This document shows, one piece after another, positions 1 through 10,719 of a stretch of 64,000 nt of DNA. Position numbers and translations under genes: made by a program. How positions within the stretch are numbered: the stretch's first letter is position 1; each line of letters begins with the position of its first letter. The notes under the pieces were generated by a model that saw only the letters and a program-made list of their open reading frames with translations, ran no database searches and was not told where the DNA came from. The stretch lies in the NCBI GenBank assembly GCA_032622095.1, contig CP136061.1:23380991-23444990 (forward strand). Direction: 5' to 3'. The stretch comes from Siphonodentalium dalli. Taxonomy: Eukaryota > Mollusca > Scaphopoda > Gadilida > Siphonodentaliidae.

Positions 1-133
1 TATGACTTTTTCGAAGGATTTGTGGCTCTAACCCAGAGATTCATGAATACAACGCAAGGATTTATGACATTTTCGAAGGATTTATGGCTCTAACCCCGAG
101 ATTCATGACTACAACTCAGGGATTTATGACTTT

Positions 134-139
134 TTCGAA
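134..139. other. TTCGAA palindrome in the conserved half of the monomer
   Basis: This perfect 6 bp palindrome is shown in the exemplar unit and present in the great majority of monomers. It holds the one CpG of the common monomer form, and follows a run of T. Its centre (136/137) lies exactly 31 bp, half a monomer, from the centre of the second palindrome at 163-172. Occasional units read TTTGAA or TTCAAA, the changes expected if the CpG were methylated and deaminated. No binding protein can be inferred from sequence alone. Confidence 0.8.
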
Positions 140-162
140 GGATTTATGGTTCTAACCCAGAG

Positions 163-172
163 ATTCATGAAT
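163..172. other. ATTCATGAAT 10-bp palindrome in sub-repeat 3
   Basis: This is a perfect 10 bp palindrome in monomers with the GAATAG or GAATAC ending. It shrinks to the 6 bp core TCATGA in units reading CATGACTAC or CATGATTAC. Its variation therefore tracks the monomer classes that form the higher-order repeat. Its spacing to TTCGAA is 31 bp on both sides around the repeat, so the full array carries a dyad about every three helical turns. Confidence 0.75.
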
Positions 173-368
173 AGAACTCAGGGATTTATGACTTTTTCGA
201 AGGATTTATGGTTCTAACCCAGAGATTCATGAATAGAACTCAGGGATTTATGACTTTTTCGAAGGATTTATGGTTCTAACCCAGAGATTCATGAATAGAA
301 CTCAGGGATTTATGACCTTTTCGAAGGATTTATGGCTTTAACCCAGAGATTCATGAATACAACTCAGG

Positions 369-429
369 GATTTATGACTTTTCGAAGGATTTATGGCTCA
401 AACCCCGAGATTCATGACTACAATTCAGG
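369..429. repeat. 61-bp monomer with T4 tract, first of at least 29
   Basis: The T5 run of sub-repeat 1 is T4 here (GACTTTTCGAAGG), giving a 61 bp unit. Others start at 2786, 4025, 4892, 7433, 8672, 10097, 11894, 12761, 15302, 16541, 17966, 18833, 20568, 22675, 24224, 25029, 30980, 33377, 34906, 37303, 39080, 40671, 42158, 43749, 51076, 53740, 57397 and 60620. They explain why the macro-repeat lengths fall a few bases short of whole multiples of 62. They are usually followed by a GGCTCAAACCC unit, so they mark one lineage of monomer. They also shift the reading frame so that a short stop-free frame appears around each. Confidence 0.9.
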
Positions 430-580
430 GATTTATGACTTTTTCAAAGGATTTATGGTTCTAACCCAGAGATTCACGAATAGAACTCAGGGATTTATGA
501 CTTTTTCGAAGGATTTATGGTTCTAACCCAGAGATTCATGAATAGAACTCAGGGATTTATGACTTTTTCGAAGGATTTAT

Positions 581-1014
581 GGCTCTAACACAGGGATGCA
601 TTACTACAACTCAGGGATTTATGACTTTTTCGAAGGATTTATACCTCAAACCCAGGGATTCATGACTACAACTCATGGATTTATGACGTTTTCGAAGGAT
701 TTATGGTTCTAACCCAGAGATTCATGAATACAACTCATTGATTTATGACTTTTTCGAAGGATTTGTGGCTCTAACCCAGAGATTCATGAATACAACGCAG
801 GGATTTATGACTTTTTCAAAGGATTTATGGCTCTAACCCAGAGATTCATGAATACAACGCAAGGATTTATGACTTTTTCGAAGGATTTATGGCTCAAACC
901 CCGAGATTCATGACTACAACTCAGGGATTTATGACTTTTTTGAAGGATTTATGGTTCTAACCCAGAGATTCACGAATAGAACTCAGGGATTTATGACTTT
1001 TTCGAAGGATTTAT
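581..1014. repeat. Seven-monomer marker cassette, first of eight full copies
   Basis: This 434 bp run includes the most distinctive monomers of the array: one reading CTAACACAGGGATGCATTAC, one reading TTATACCTCAAACCCAGGG, one with GACGTTTTCG, one with AACTCATTGATTT, one with ACGCAGGG, then GGCTCAAACCCCG, and a unit in which TTCGAA has become TTTGAA followed by GATTCACGAATAG. Full copies start at 581, 5104, 12973, 19045, 22887, 25241, 26977 and 28713. No full copy is seen after about 29.2 kb. Shortened versions lacking the first monomers appear near 31.28 and 35.21 kb. It is the best landmark for following duplications in the left half of the window. Confidence 0.85.
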
Positions 1015-1138
1015 GGTTCTAACCCAGAGATTCATGAATAGAACTCAGGGATTTATGACTTTTTCGAAGGATTTATGGTTCTAACCCAGAGATTCATGAA
1101 TAGAACTCAGGGATTTATGACTTTTTCGAAGGATTTAT

Positions 1139-1634
1139 GGCTTTAACCCCGAGATTCATGACTACAACTCAGGGATTTATGACTTTTTCGAAGGATTTAT
1201 GGTTCTAACCCAGAGATTCATGAATACAACTCAGGGATTTATGACTTTTTCGAAGGATTTGTGGCTCTAACCCAGAGATTCATGATTACAACTCAGGGAT
1301 TTATGACTTTTTCGAAGGATTTGTGACTCTAACCCAGAGATTCATGAATACAACGCAAGGATTTATGACCTTTTCGAAGGATTTATGGCTCTAACCCCAA
1401 GATTCATGACTACAACTCAGGGATTTATGACTTTTTCGAAGGATTTATGGTTCTAACCCAGAGATTCATGAATAGAACTCAGGGATTTATGACTTTTTCG
1501 AAGGATTTATGGTTCTAACCCAGAGATTCATGAATAGAACTCAGGGATTTATGACTTTTTCGAAGGATTTATGGTTCTAACCCAGAGATTCATGAATAGA
1601 ACTCAGGGATTTATGACTTTTTCGAAGGATTTAT
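1139..1634. repeat. Basic 8-monomer higher-order repeat (496 bp), exemplar
   Basis: Eight monomers occur in a fixed order, recognised by the second and third sub-repeats: GGCTTTAACCCCG with CTACAACTC (1139); GGTTCT with TACAACTC (1201); a GTGG form with ATTACAACTC (about 1263); a GTG form with AACGCAAGG (about 1325); GACCTTTTCG followed by CTAACCCCAAG (about 1387); then three GGTTCT units with TAGAACTC (1449, 1511, 1573). The next GGCTTTAACCCCG falls at 1635, exactly 8 x 62 bp on. The same order recurs through the window, sometimes with the GGTTCT/TACAACTC unit doubled (9-mer) or with two to six units gained or lost. I infer this was the older higher-order unit from which the multi-kb blocks were later built. 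Confidence 0.8.
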
Positions 1635-4290
1635 GGCTTTAACCCCGAGATTCATGACTACAACTCAGGAATTTATGACTTTTTCGAAGGATTTATGGTT
1701 CTAACCCAGAGATTCATGAATACAACTCAGGGATTTATGACTTTTTCGAAGGATTTGTGGCTCTAACCCAGAGATTCATGATTACAACTCAGGGATTTAT
1801 GACTTTTTCGAAGGATTTGTGGCTCTAACCCAGAGATTCATGAATACAACGCAAGGATTTATGACCTTTTCGAAGGATTTATGGCTCTAACCCCAAGATT
1901 CATGACTACAACTCAGGGATTTATGACTTTTTCGAAGGATTTATGGTTCTAACCCAGAGATTCATGACTACAACTCAGGGATTTATGACTTTTTCGAAGG
2001 ATTTATGGTTCTAACCCAGAGATTCATGAATACAACTCAGGGATTTATGACTTTTTCGAAGGATTTATGGTTCTAACCCAGAGATTCATGAATACAACTC
2101 AGGGATTTATGACTTTTTCGAAGGATTTGTGGCTCTAACCCAGAGATTCATGATTACAACTCAGGGATTTATGACTTTTTCGAAGGATTTGTGGCTCTAA
2201 CCCAGAGATACATGAATACAACGCAAGGATTTATGACCTTTTCGAAGGATTTATGGCTCTAACCCCAAGATTCATGACTACAACTCAGGGATTTATGACT
2301 TTTTCGAAGGATTTATGGTTCTAACCCAGAGATTCATGAATAGAACTCAGGGATTTATGACTTTTTCGAAGGATTTATGGTTCTAACCCAGAGATTCATG
2401 AATAGAACTCAGGGATTTATGACTTTTTCGAAGGATTTATGGTTCTAACCCAGAGATTCATGAATAGAACTCAGGGATTTATGACTTTTTCGAAGGATTT
2501 ATGGCTTTAACCCCGAGATTCATGACTACAACTCAGGGTTTTATGACTTTTTCGAAGGATTTATGGTTCTAACCCAGAGATTCATGAATACAACTCAGGG
2601 ATTTATGACTTTTTCGAAGGATTTATGGTTCTAACCCAGAGATTCATGAATACAACTCAGGGATTTATGACTTTTTTGAAGGATTTGTGGCTCTAACCCT
2701 GAGATTCATGATTACAACTCAGGGATTTATGACTTTTTCGAAGGATTTGTGGCTCTAACCCAGAGATTCATGAATACAACTCAGGGATTTATGACTTTTC
2801 GAAGGATTTATGGCTCAAACCCAGAGATTCATGACTACAACTCAGGGATTTATGACTTTTTCGAAGGATTTATGGTTCTAACCCAGAGATTCACGAATAG
2901 AACTCAGGGATTTATGACTTTTTCGAAGGATTTATGGTTCTAACCCAGAGATTCATGAATAGAACTCAGGGATTTATGACTTTTTCGAAGGATTTATGGT
3001 TCTAACCCAGAGATTCATGAATAGAACTCAGGGATTTATGACTTTTTCGAAGGATTTATGGCTTTAACCCCGAGATTCATGACTACAACTCAGGGATTTA
3101 TGACTTTTTCGAAGGATTTATGGTTCTAACCCAGAGATTCATGAATATAACTCAGGGATTTATGACTTTTTCGAAGGATTTATGGTTCTAACCCAGAGAT
3201 TCATGAATAGAACTCATGGATTTATGACTTTTTCGAAGGATTTATGGCTTTAACCCCGAGATTCATGACTACAACTCAGGAATTTATGACTTTTTCGAAG
3301 GATTTATGGTTCTAACCCAGAGATTCATGAATACAACTCAGGGATTTATGACTTTTTCGAAGGATTTGTGGCTCTAACCCAGAGATTCATGATTACAACT
3401 CAGGGATTTATGACTTTTTCGAAGGATTTGTGGCTCTAACCCAGAGATTCATGAATACAACGCAAGGATTTATGACCTTTTCGAAGGATTTATGGCTCTA
3501 ACCCCAAGATTCATGACTACAACTCAGGGATTTATGACTTTTTCGAAGGATTTATGGTTCTAACCCAGAGATTCATGAATAGAACTCAGGGATTTATGAC
3601 TTTTTCGAAGGATTTATGGTTCTAACCCAGATATTCATGAATAGAACTCAGGGATTTATGACTTTTTCGAAGGATTTATGGTTCTAACCCAGAGATTCAT
3701 GAATAGAACTCAGGGATTTATGACTTTTTCGAAGGATGTATGGCTTTAACCCCGAGATTCATGACTACAACTCAGGGATTTATGACTTTTTCGAAGGATT
3801 TATGGTTCTAACCCAGAGATTCATGAATACAACTCAGGGATTTATGACTTTTTCGAAGGATTTATGGTTCTAACCCAGAGATTCATGAATACAACTCAGG
3901 GATTTATGACTTTTTCGAAGGATTTGTGGCTCTAACCCAGAGATTCATGATTACAACTCAGGGATTTATGACTTTTTCGAAGGATTTGTGGCTCTAACCC
4001 AGAGATTCATGAATACAACTCAGGGATTTATGACTTTTCGAAGGATTTATGGCTCAAACCCCGAGATTCATGACTACAACTCAGGGATTTATGACTTTTT
4101 CGAAGGATTTATGGTTCTAACCCAGAGATTCACGAATAGAACTCAGGGATTTATGACTTTTTCGAAGGATTTATGGTTCTATCCCAGAGATTCTTGAATA
4201 GAACTCAGGGATTTATGACTTTTTCGAAGGATTTATGGTTCTAACCCAGAGATTCATGAATAGAACTCAGGGATTTATGACTTTTTCGAA

Positions 4291-7200
4291 GGATTTATGG
4301 CTTTAACCCCGAGATTCATGACTACAACTCAGGGATTTATGACTTTTTCGAAGGATTTATGGTTCTAACCCAGAGATTCATGAATACAACTCAGGGATTT
4401 ATGACTTTTTCGAAGGATTTGTGGCTCTAACCCAGAGATTCATTATTACAACTCAGGGATTTATGACTTTTTCGAAGGATTTGTGGCTCTAACCCAGAGA
4501 TTCATGAATACAACGCAGGGATTTATGACTTTTTCGAAGGATTTGTGGCTCTAACCCAGAGATTCATGAATACAACGCAAGGATTTATGACATTTTCGAA
4601 GGATTTATGGCTCTAACCCCGAGATTCATGACTACAACTCAGGGATTTATGACTTTTTCGAAGGATTTATGGTTCTAACCCAGAGATTCATGAATAGAAC
4701 TCAGGGATTTATGACTTTTTCGAAGGATTTATGGTTCTAACCCAGAGATTCATGAATAGAACTCAGGGATTTATGACTTTTTCGAAGGATTTATGGTTCT
4801 AACCCAGAGATTCATGAATAGAACTCAGGGATTTATGACCTTTTCGAAGGATTTATGGCTTTAACCCAGAGATTCATGAATACAACTCAGGGATTTATGA
4901 CTTTTCGAAGGATTTATGGCTCAAACCCCGAGATTCATGACTACAATTCAGGGATTTATGACTTTTTCAAAGGATTTATGGTTCTAACCCAGAGATTCAC
5001 GAATAGAACTCAGGGATTTATGACTTTTTCGAAGGATTTATGGTTCTAACCCAGAGATTCATGAATAGAACTCAGGGATTTATGACTTTTTCGAAGGATT
5101 TATGGCTCTAACACAGGGATGCATTACTACAACTCAGGGATTTATGACTTTTTCGAAGGATTTATACCTCAAACCCAGGGATTCATGACTACAACTCATG
5201 GATTTATGACGTTTTCGAAGGATTTATGGTTCTAACCCAGAGATTCATGAATACAACTCATTGATTTATGACTTTTTCGAAGGATAAGTGGCTCTAACCC
5301 AGAGATTCATGAATACAACGCAGGGATTTATGACTTTTTCGAAGGATTTATGGCTCTAACCCAGAGATTCATGAATACAACGCAAGGATTTATGACTTTT
5401 TCGAAGGATTTATGGCTCAAACCCCGAGATTCATGACTACAACTCAGGGATTTATGACTTTTTTGAAGGATTTATGGTTCTAACCCAGAGATTCACGAAT
5501 AGAACTCAGGGATTTATGACTTTTTCGAAGGATTTATGGTTCTAACCCAGAGATTCATGAATAGAACTCAGGGATTTATGACTTTTTCGAAGGATTTATG
5601 GTTCTAACCCAGAGATTCATGAATAGAACTCAGGGATTTATGACTTTTTCGAAGGATTTATGGCTTTAACCCCGAGATTCATGACTACAACTCAGGGATT
5701 TATGACTTTTTCGAAGGATTTATGGTTCTAACCCAGAGATTCATGAATAGAACTCAGGGATTTATGACTTTTTCGAAGGATTTATGGCTTTAACCCCGAG
5801 ATTCATGACTACAACTCAGGGATTTATGACTTTTTCGAAGGATTTATGGTTCTAACCCAGAGATTCATGAATACAACTCAGGGATTTATGACTTTTTCGA
5901 AGGATTTGTGGCTCTAACCCAGAGATTCATGATTACAACTCAGGGATTTATGACTTTTTCGAAGGATTTGTGACTCTAACCCAGAGATTCATGAATACAA
6001 CGCAAGGATTTATGACCTTTTCGAAGGATTTATGGCTCTAACCCCAAGATTCATGACTACAACTCAGGGATTTATGACTTTTTCGAAGGATTTATGGTTC
6101 TAACCCAGAGATTCATGAATAGAACTCAGGGATTTATGACTTTTTCGAAGGATTTATGGTTCTAACCCAGAGATTCATGAATAGAACTCAGGGATTTATG
6201 ACTTTTTCGAAGGATTTATGGTTCTAACCCAGAGATTCATGAATAGAACTCAGGGATTTATGACTTTTTCGAAGGATTTATGGCTTTAACCCCGAGATTC
6301 ATGACTACAACTCAGGAATTTATGACTTTTTCGAAGGATTTATGGTTCTAACCCAGAGATTCATGAATACAACTCAGGGATTTATGACTTTTTCGAAGGA
6401 TTTGTGGCTCTAACCCAGAGATTCATGATTACAACTCAGGGATTTATGACTTTTTCGAAGGATTTGTGGCTCTAACCCAGAGATTCATGAATACAACGCA
6501 AGGATTTATGACCTTTTCGAAGGATTTATGGCTCTAACCCCAAGATTCATGACTACAACTCAGGGATTTATGACTTTTTCGAAGGATTTATGGTTCTAAC
6601 CCAGAGATTCATGACTACAACTCAGGGATTTATGACTTTTTCGAAGGATTTATGGTTATAACCCAGAGATTCATGAATACAACTCAGGGATTTATGACTT
6701 TTTCGAAGGATTTATGGTTCTAACCCAGAGATTCATGAATACAACTCAGGGATTTATGACTTTTTCGAAGGATTTGTGGCTCTAACCCAGAGATTCATGA
6801 TTACAACTCAGGGATTTATGACTTTTTCGAAGGATTTGTGGCTCTAACCCAGAGATACATGAATACAACGCAAGGATTTATGACCTTTTCGAAGGATTTA
6901 TGGCTCTAACCCCAAGATTCATGACTACAACTCAGGGATTTATGACTTTTTCGAAGGATTTATGGTTCTAACCCAGAGATTCATGAATAGAACTCAGGGA
7001 TTTATGACTTTTTCGAAGGATTTATGGTTCTAACCCAGAGATTCATGAATAGAACTCAGGGATTTATGACTTTTTCGAAGGATTTATGGTTCTAACCCAG
7101 AGATTCATGAATAGAACTCAGGGATTTATGACTTTTTCGAAGGATTTATGGCTTTAACCCCGAGATTCATGACTACAACTCAGGGATTTATGACTTTTTC

Positions 7201-8940
7201 GAAGGATTTATGGTTCTAACCCAGAGATTCATGAATACAACTCAGGGATTTATGACTTTTTCGAAGGATTTATGGTTCTAACCCAGAGATTCATGAATAC
7301 AACTCAGGGATTTATGCCTTTTTCGAAGGATTTGTGGCTCTAACCCTGAGATTCATGATTACAACTCAGGGATTTATGACTTTTTCGAAGGATTTGTGGC
7401 TCTAACCCAGAGATTCATGAATACAACTCAGGGATTTATGACTTTTCGAAGGATTTATGGCTCAAACCCAGAGATTCATGACTACAACTCAGGGATTTAT
7501 GACTTTTTCGAAGGATTTATGGTTCTAACCCAGAGATTCACGAATAGAACTCAGGGATTTATGACTTTTTCGAAGGATTTATGGTTCTAACCCAGAGATT
7601 CATGAATAGAACTCAGGGATTTATGACTTTTTCGAAGGATTTATGGTTCTAACCCAGAGATTCATGAATAGAACTCAGGGATTTATGACTTTTTCGAAGG
7701 ATTTATGGCTTTAACCCCGAGATTCATGACTACAACTCAGGGATTTATGACTTTTTCGAAGGATTTATGGTTCTAACCCAGAGATTCATGAATACAACTC
7801 AGGGATTTATGACTTTTTCGAAGGATTTATGGTTCTAACCCAGAGATTCATGAATAGAACTCATGGATTTATGACTTTTTCGAAGGATTTATGGCTTTAA
7901 CCCCGAGATTCATGACTACAACTCAGGAATTTATGACTTTTTCGAAGGATTTATGGTTCTAACCCAGAGATTCATGAATACAACTCAGGGATTTATGACT
8001 TTTTCGAAGGATTTGTGGCTCTAACCCAGAGATTCATGATTACAACTCAGGGATTTATGACTTTTTCGAAGGATTTGTGGCTCTAACCCAGAGATTCATG
8101 AATACAACGCAAGGATTTATGACCTTTTCGAAGGATTTATGGCTCTAACCCCAAGATTCATGACTACAACTCAGGGATTTATGACTTTTTCGAAGGATTT
8201 ATGGTTCTAACCCAGAGATTCATGAATAGAACTCAGGGATTTATGACTTTTTCGAAGGATTTATGGTTCTAACCCAGAGATTCATGAATAGAACTCAGGG
8301 ATTTATGACTTTTTCGAAGGATTTATGGTTCTAACCCCGAGATTCATGAATAGAACTCAGGGATTTATGACTTTTTCGAAGGATGTATGGCTTTAACCCC
8401 GAGATTCATGACTACAACTCAGGGATTTATGACTTTTTCGAAGGATTTATGGTTCTAACCCAGAGATTCATGAATACAACTCAGGGATTTATGACTTTTT
8501 CGAAGGATTTATGGTTCTAACCCAGAGATTCATGAATACAACTCAGGGATTTATGACTTTTTCGAAGGATTTGTGGCTCTAACCCAGAGATTCATGATTA
8601 CAACTCAGGGATTTATGACTTTTTCGAAGGATTTGTGGCTCTAACCCAGAGATTCATGAATACAACTCAGGGATTTATGACTTTTCGAAGGATTTATGGC
8701 TCAAACCCCGAGATTCATGACTACAACTCAGGGATTTATGACTTTTTCGAAGGATTTATGGTTCTAACCCAGAGATTCACGAATAGAACTCAGGGATTTA
8801 TGACTTTTTCGAAGGATTTATGGTTCTATCCCAGAGATTCTTGAATAGAACTCAGGGATTTATGACTTTTTCGAAGGATTTATGGTTCTAACCCAGAGAT
8901 TCATGAATAGAACTCAGGGATTTATGACTTTTTCGAAGGA
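4291..8940. repeat. Macro-repeat copy B (4.65 kb type, two monomers longer)
   Basis: This is the second copy of the preceding block, with two additional monomers near 5.7 kb. It also lies inside the first copy of the 7,869 bp duplication, so it was already present when that larger segment duplicated: the extra pair recurs near 13.55-13.66 kb. The match to copy A fades between about 8940 and 9060, where the order switches to that of the 1,425 bp repeat. Confidence 0.8.
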
Positions 8941-10489
8941 TGTATGGCTTTAACCCCGAGATTCATGACTACAACTCAGGGATTTATGACTTTTTCGAAG
9001 GATTTATGGTTCTAACCCAGAGATTCATGAATACAACTCAGGGATTTATGACTTTTTCGAAGGATTTATGGTTCTAACCCAGAGATTCATGAATAGAACT
9101 CAGGGATTTATGACTTTTTCGAAGGATTTATGGCTTTAACCCCGAGATTCATGACTACAACTCAGGGATTTATGACTTTTTCGAAGGATTTATGGTTCTA
9201 ACCCAGAGATTCATGAATACAACTCAGGGATTTATGACTTTTTCGAAGGATTTATGGTTCTAACCCAGAGATTCATGAATAGAACTCATGGATTTATGAC
9301 TTTTTCGAAGGATTTATGGCTTTAACCCCGAGATTCATGACTACAACTCAGGAATTTATGACTTTTTCGAAGGATTTATGGTTCTAACCCAGAGATTCAT
9401 GAATACAACTCAGGGATTTATGACTTTTTCGAAGGATTTGTGGCTCTAACCCAGAGATTCATGATTACAACTCAGGGATTTATGACTTTTTCGAAGGATT
9501 TGTGGCTCTAACCCAGAGATTCATGAATACAACGCAAGGATTTATGACCTTTTCGAAGGATTTATGGCTCTAACCCCAAGATTCATGACTACAACTCAGG
9601 GATTTATGACTTTTTCGAAGGATTTATGGTTCTAACCCAGAGATTCATGAATAGAACTCAGGGATTTATGACTTTTTCGAAGGATTTATGGTTCTAACCC
9701 AGAGATTCATGAATAGAACTCAGGGATTTATGACTTTTTCGAAGGATTTATGGTTCTAACCCAGAGATTCATGAATAGAACTCAGGGATTTATGACTTTT
9801 TCGAAGGATGTATGGCTTTAACCCCGAGATTCATGACTACAACTCAGGGATTTATGACTTTTTCGAAGGATTTATGGTTCTAACCCAGAGATTCATGAAT
9901 ACAACTCAGGGATTTATGACTTTTTCGAAGGATTTATGGTTCTAACCCAGAGATTCATGAATACAACTCAGGGATTTATGACTTTTTCGAAGGATTTGTG
10001 GCTCTAACCCAGAGATTCATGATTACAACTCAGGGATTTATGACTTTTTCGAAGGATTTGTGGCTCTAACCCAGAGATTCATGAATACAACTCAGGGATT
10101 TATGACTTTTCGAAGGATTTATGGCTCAAACCCCGAGATTCATGACTACAACTCAGGGATTTATGACTTTTTCGAAGGATTTATGGTTCTAACCCAGAGA
10201 TTCACGAATAGAACTCAGGGATTTATGACTTTTTCGAAGGATTTATGGTTCTATCCCAGAGATTCTTGAATAGAACTCAGGGATTTATGACTTTTTCGAA
10301 GGATTTATGGTTCTAACCCAGAGATTCATGAATAGAACTCAGGGATTTATGACTTTTTCGAAGGATTTATGGCTTTAACCCCGAGATTCATGACTACAAC
10401 TCAGGGATTTATGACTTTTTCGAAGGATTTATGGTTCTAACCCAGAGATTCATGAATACAACTCAGGGATTTATGACTTTTTCGAAGGA
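7640..10489. repeat. 1,425-bp (23-mer) tandem pair nested in the 7.9-kb unit
   Basis: The segment from about 7640 to 9064 repeats at about 9065 to 10489. The rare AACTCATGG monomer at 7861 recurs at 9286, and the 61 bp monomer at 8672 recurs at 10097, both 1,425 bp apart (23 x 62 - 1). The pair is present again in the second 7,869 bp copy (16541 and 17966). Bounds are approximate, because units reading GATGTATGGCTTT near 8389, 8946 and 9808 suggest more than one exchange in this stretch. Confidence 0.7.
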
Positions 10490-10719
10490 TTTGTGGCTCT
10501 AACCCAGAGATTCATTATTACAACTCAGGGATTTATGACTTTTTCGAAGGATTTGTGGCTCTAACCCAGAGATTCATGAATACAACGCAGGGATTTATGA
10601 CTTTTTCGAAGGATTTGTGGCTCTAACCCAGAGATTCATGAATACAACGCAAGGATTTATGACATTTTCGAAGGATTTATGGCTCTAACCCCGAGATTCA
10701 TGACTACAACTCAGGGATT

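Larger units (their letters stand above)
121..182 (+). repeat. Exemplar 62-bp monomer, made of three sub-repeats
   Basis: This unit matches the commonest monomer form. Sub-repeat 1 (121-140, 20 bp) is GATTTATGACTTTTTCGAAG. Sub-repeat 2 (141-161, 21 bp) begins GATTTATGGT and ends AACCCAGA. Sub-repeat 3 (162-182, 21 bp) begins GATTCATGAA and ends AACTCAGG. Sub-repeats 2 and 3 agree at 14 of 21 positions, including GATT at the start, ATG at 6-8 and CAG near the end. Sub-repeat 1 shares GATTTATG and then diverges into a T5 tract. The simplest reading is that a 20-21 bp ancestor triplicated, diverged, and was then amplified as a 62 bp unit. The choice of start is arbitrary for a tandem repeat; I used the GATT boundary because it shows the internal threefold structure. 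Confidence 0.85.
1..4290. repeat. Macro-repeat copy A (4.5 kb type)
   Basis: This segment matches the block that follows it at an offset of 4,523 bp in its first 1.1 kb and 4,647 bp after that. Base 1 onward reads the same as base 4524 onward. Landmarks: 581 pairs with 5104, 1139 with 5662, 2786 with 7433, and 4025 with 8672. The offset changes by exactly 124 bp, two monomers, because the second copy has an extra GGTTCT/GGCTTT pair at about 5662-5785. The offsets equal 73 x 62 - 3 and 75 x 62 - 3, the missing bases coming from three 61 bp monomers. Its left end lies outside the window. Confidence 0.85.
2850..10719. repeat. 7,869-bp tandem duplication, copy 1
   Basis: Landmarks here recur exactly 7,869 bp downstream: 4025/11894, 4892/12761, 5104/12973, 7433/15302, 8672/16541 and 10097/17966. 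The size is 127 x 62 - 5, the five missing bases being five 61 bp monomers. The join with copy 2 shows as a mixed order between about 10,690 and 10,761. There a GGCTCTAACCCCGAG unit (as near 4.62 kb) is followed by a GATTCACGAATAG unit (as at 2,892) rather than the GATTCATGAATAG expected. Copies differ at only scattered single bases. Confidence 0.85.

Noticed and set aside
148-158. TAACCC in every monomer, resembling the telomere repeat
   Set aside because: It occurs once per 62 bp and never in tandem, so it is not a telomere or interstitial telomere tract.
332-526. Open frame of 64 codons, repeated about 21 times in the window (for example 2749, 3988, 12724, 40634, 60583), some 69 codons long
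   Set aside because: Each spans a 1 bp-deleted monomer and is simply the repeat read across a frame switch. Most start at GTG inside the repeat, there is no separate promoter or coding pattern, and the proteins are near-identical because the DNA is.
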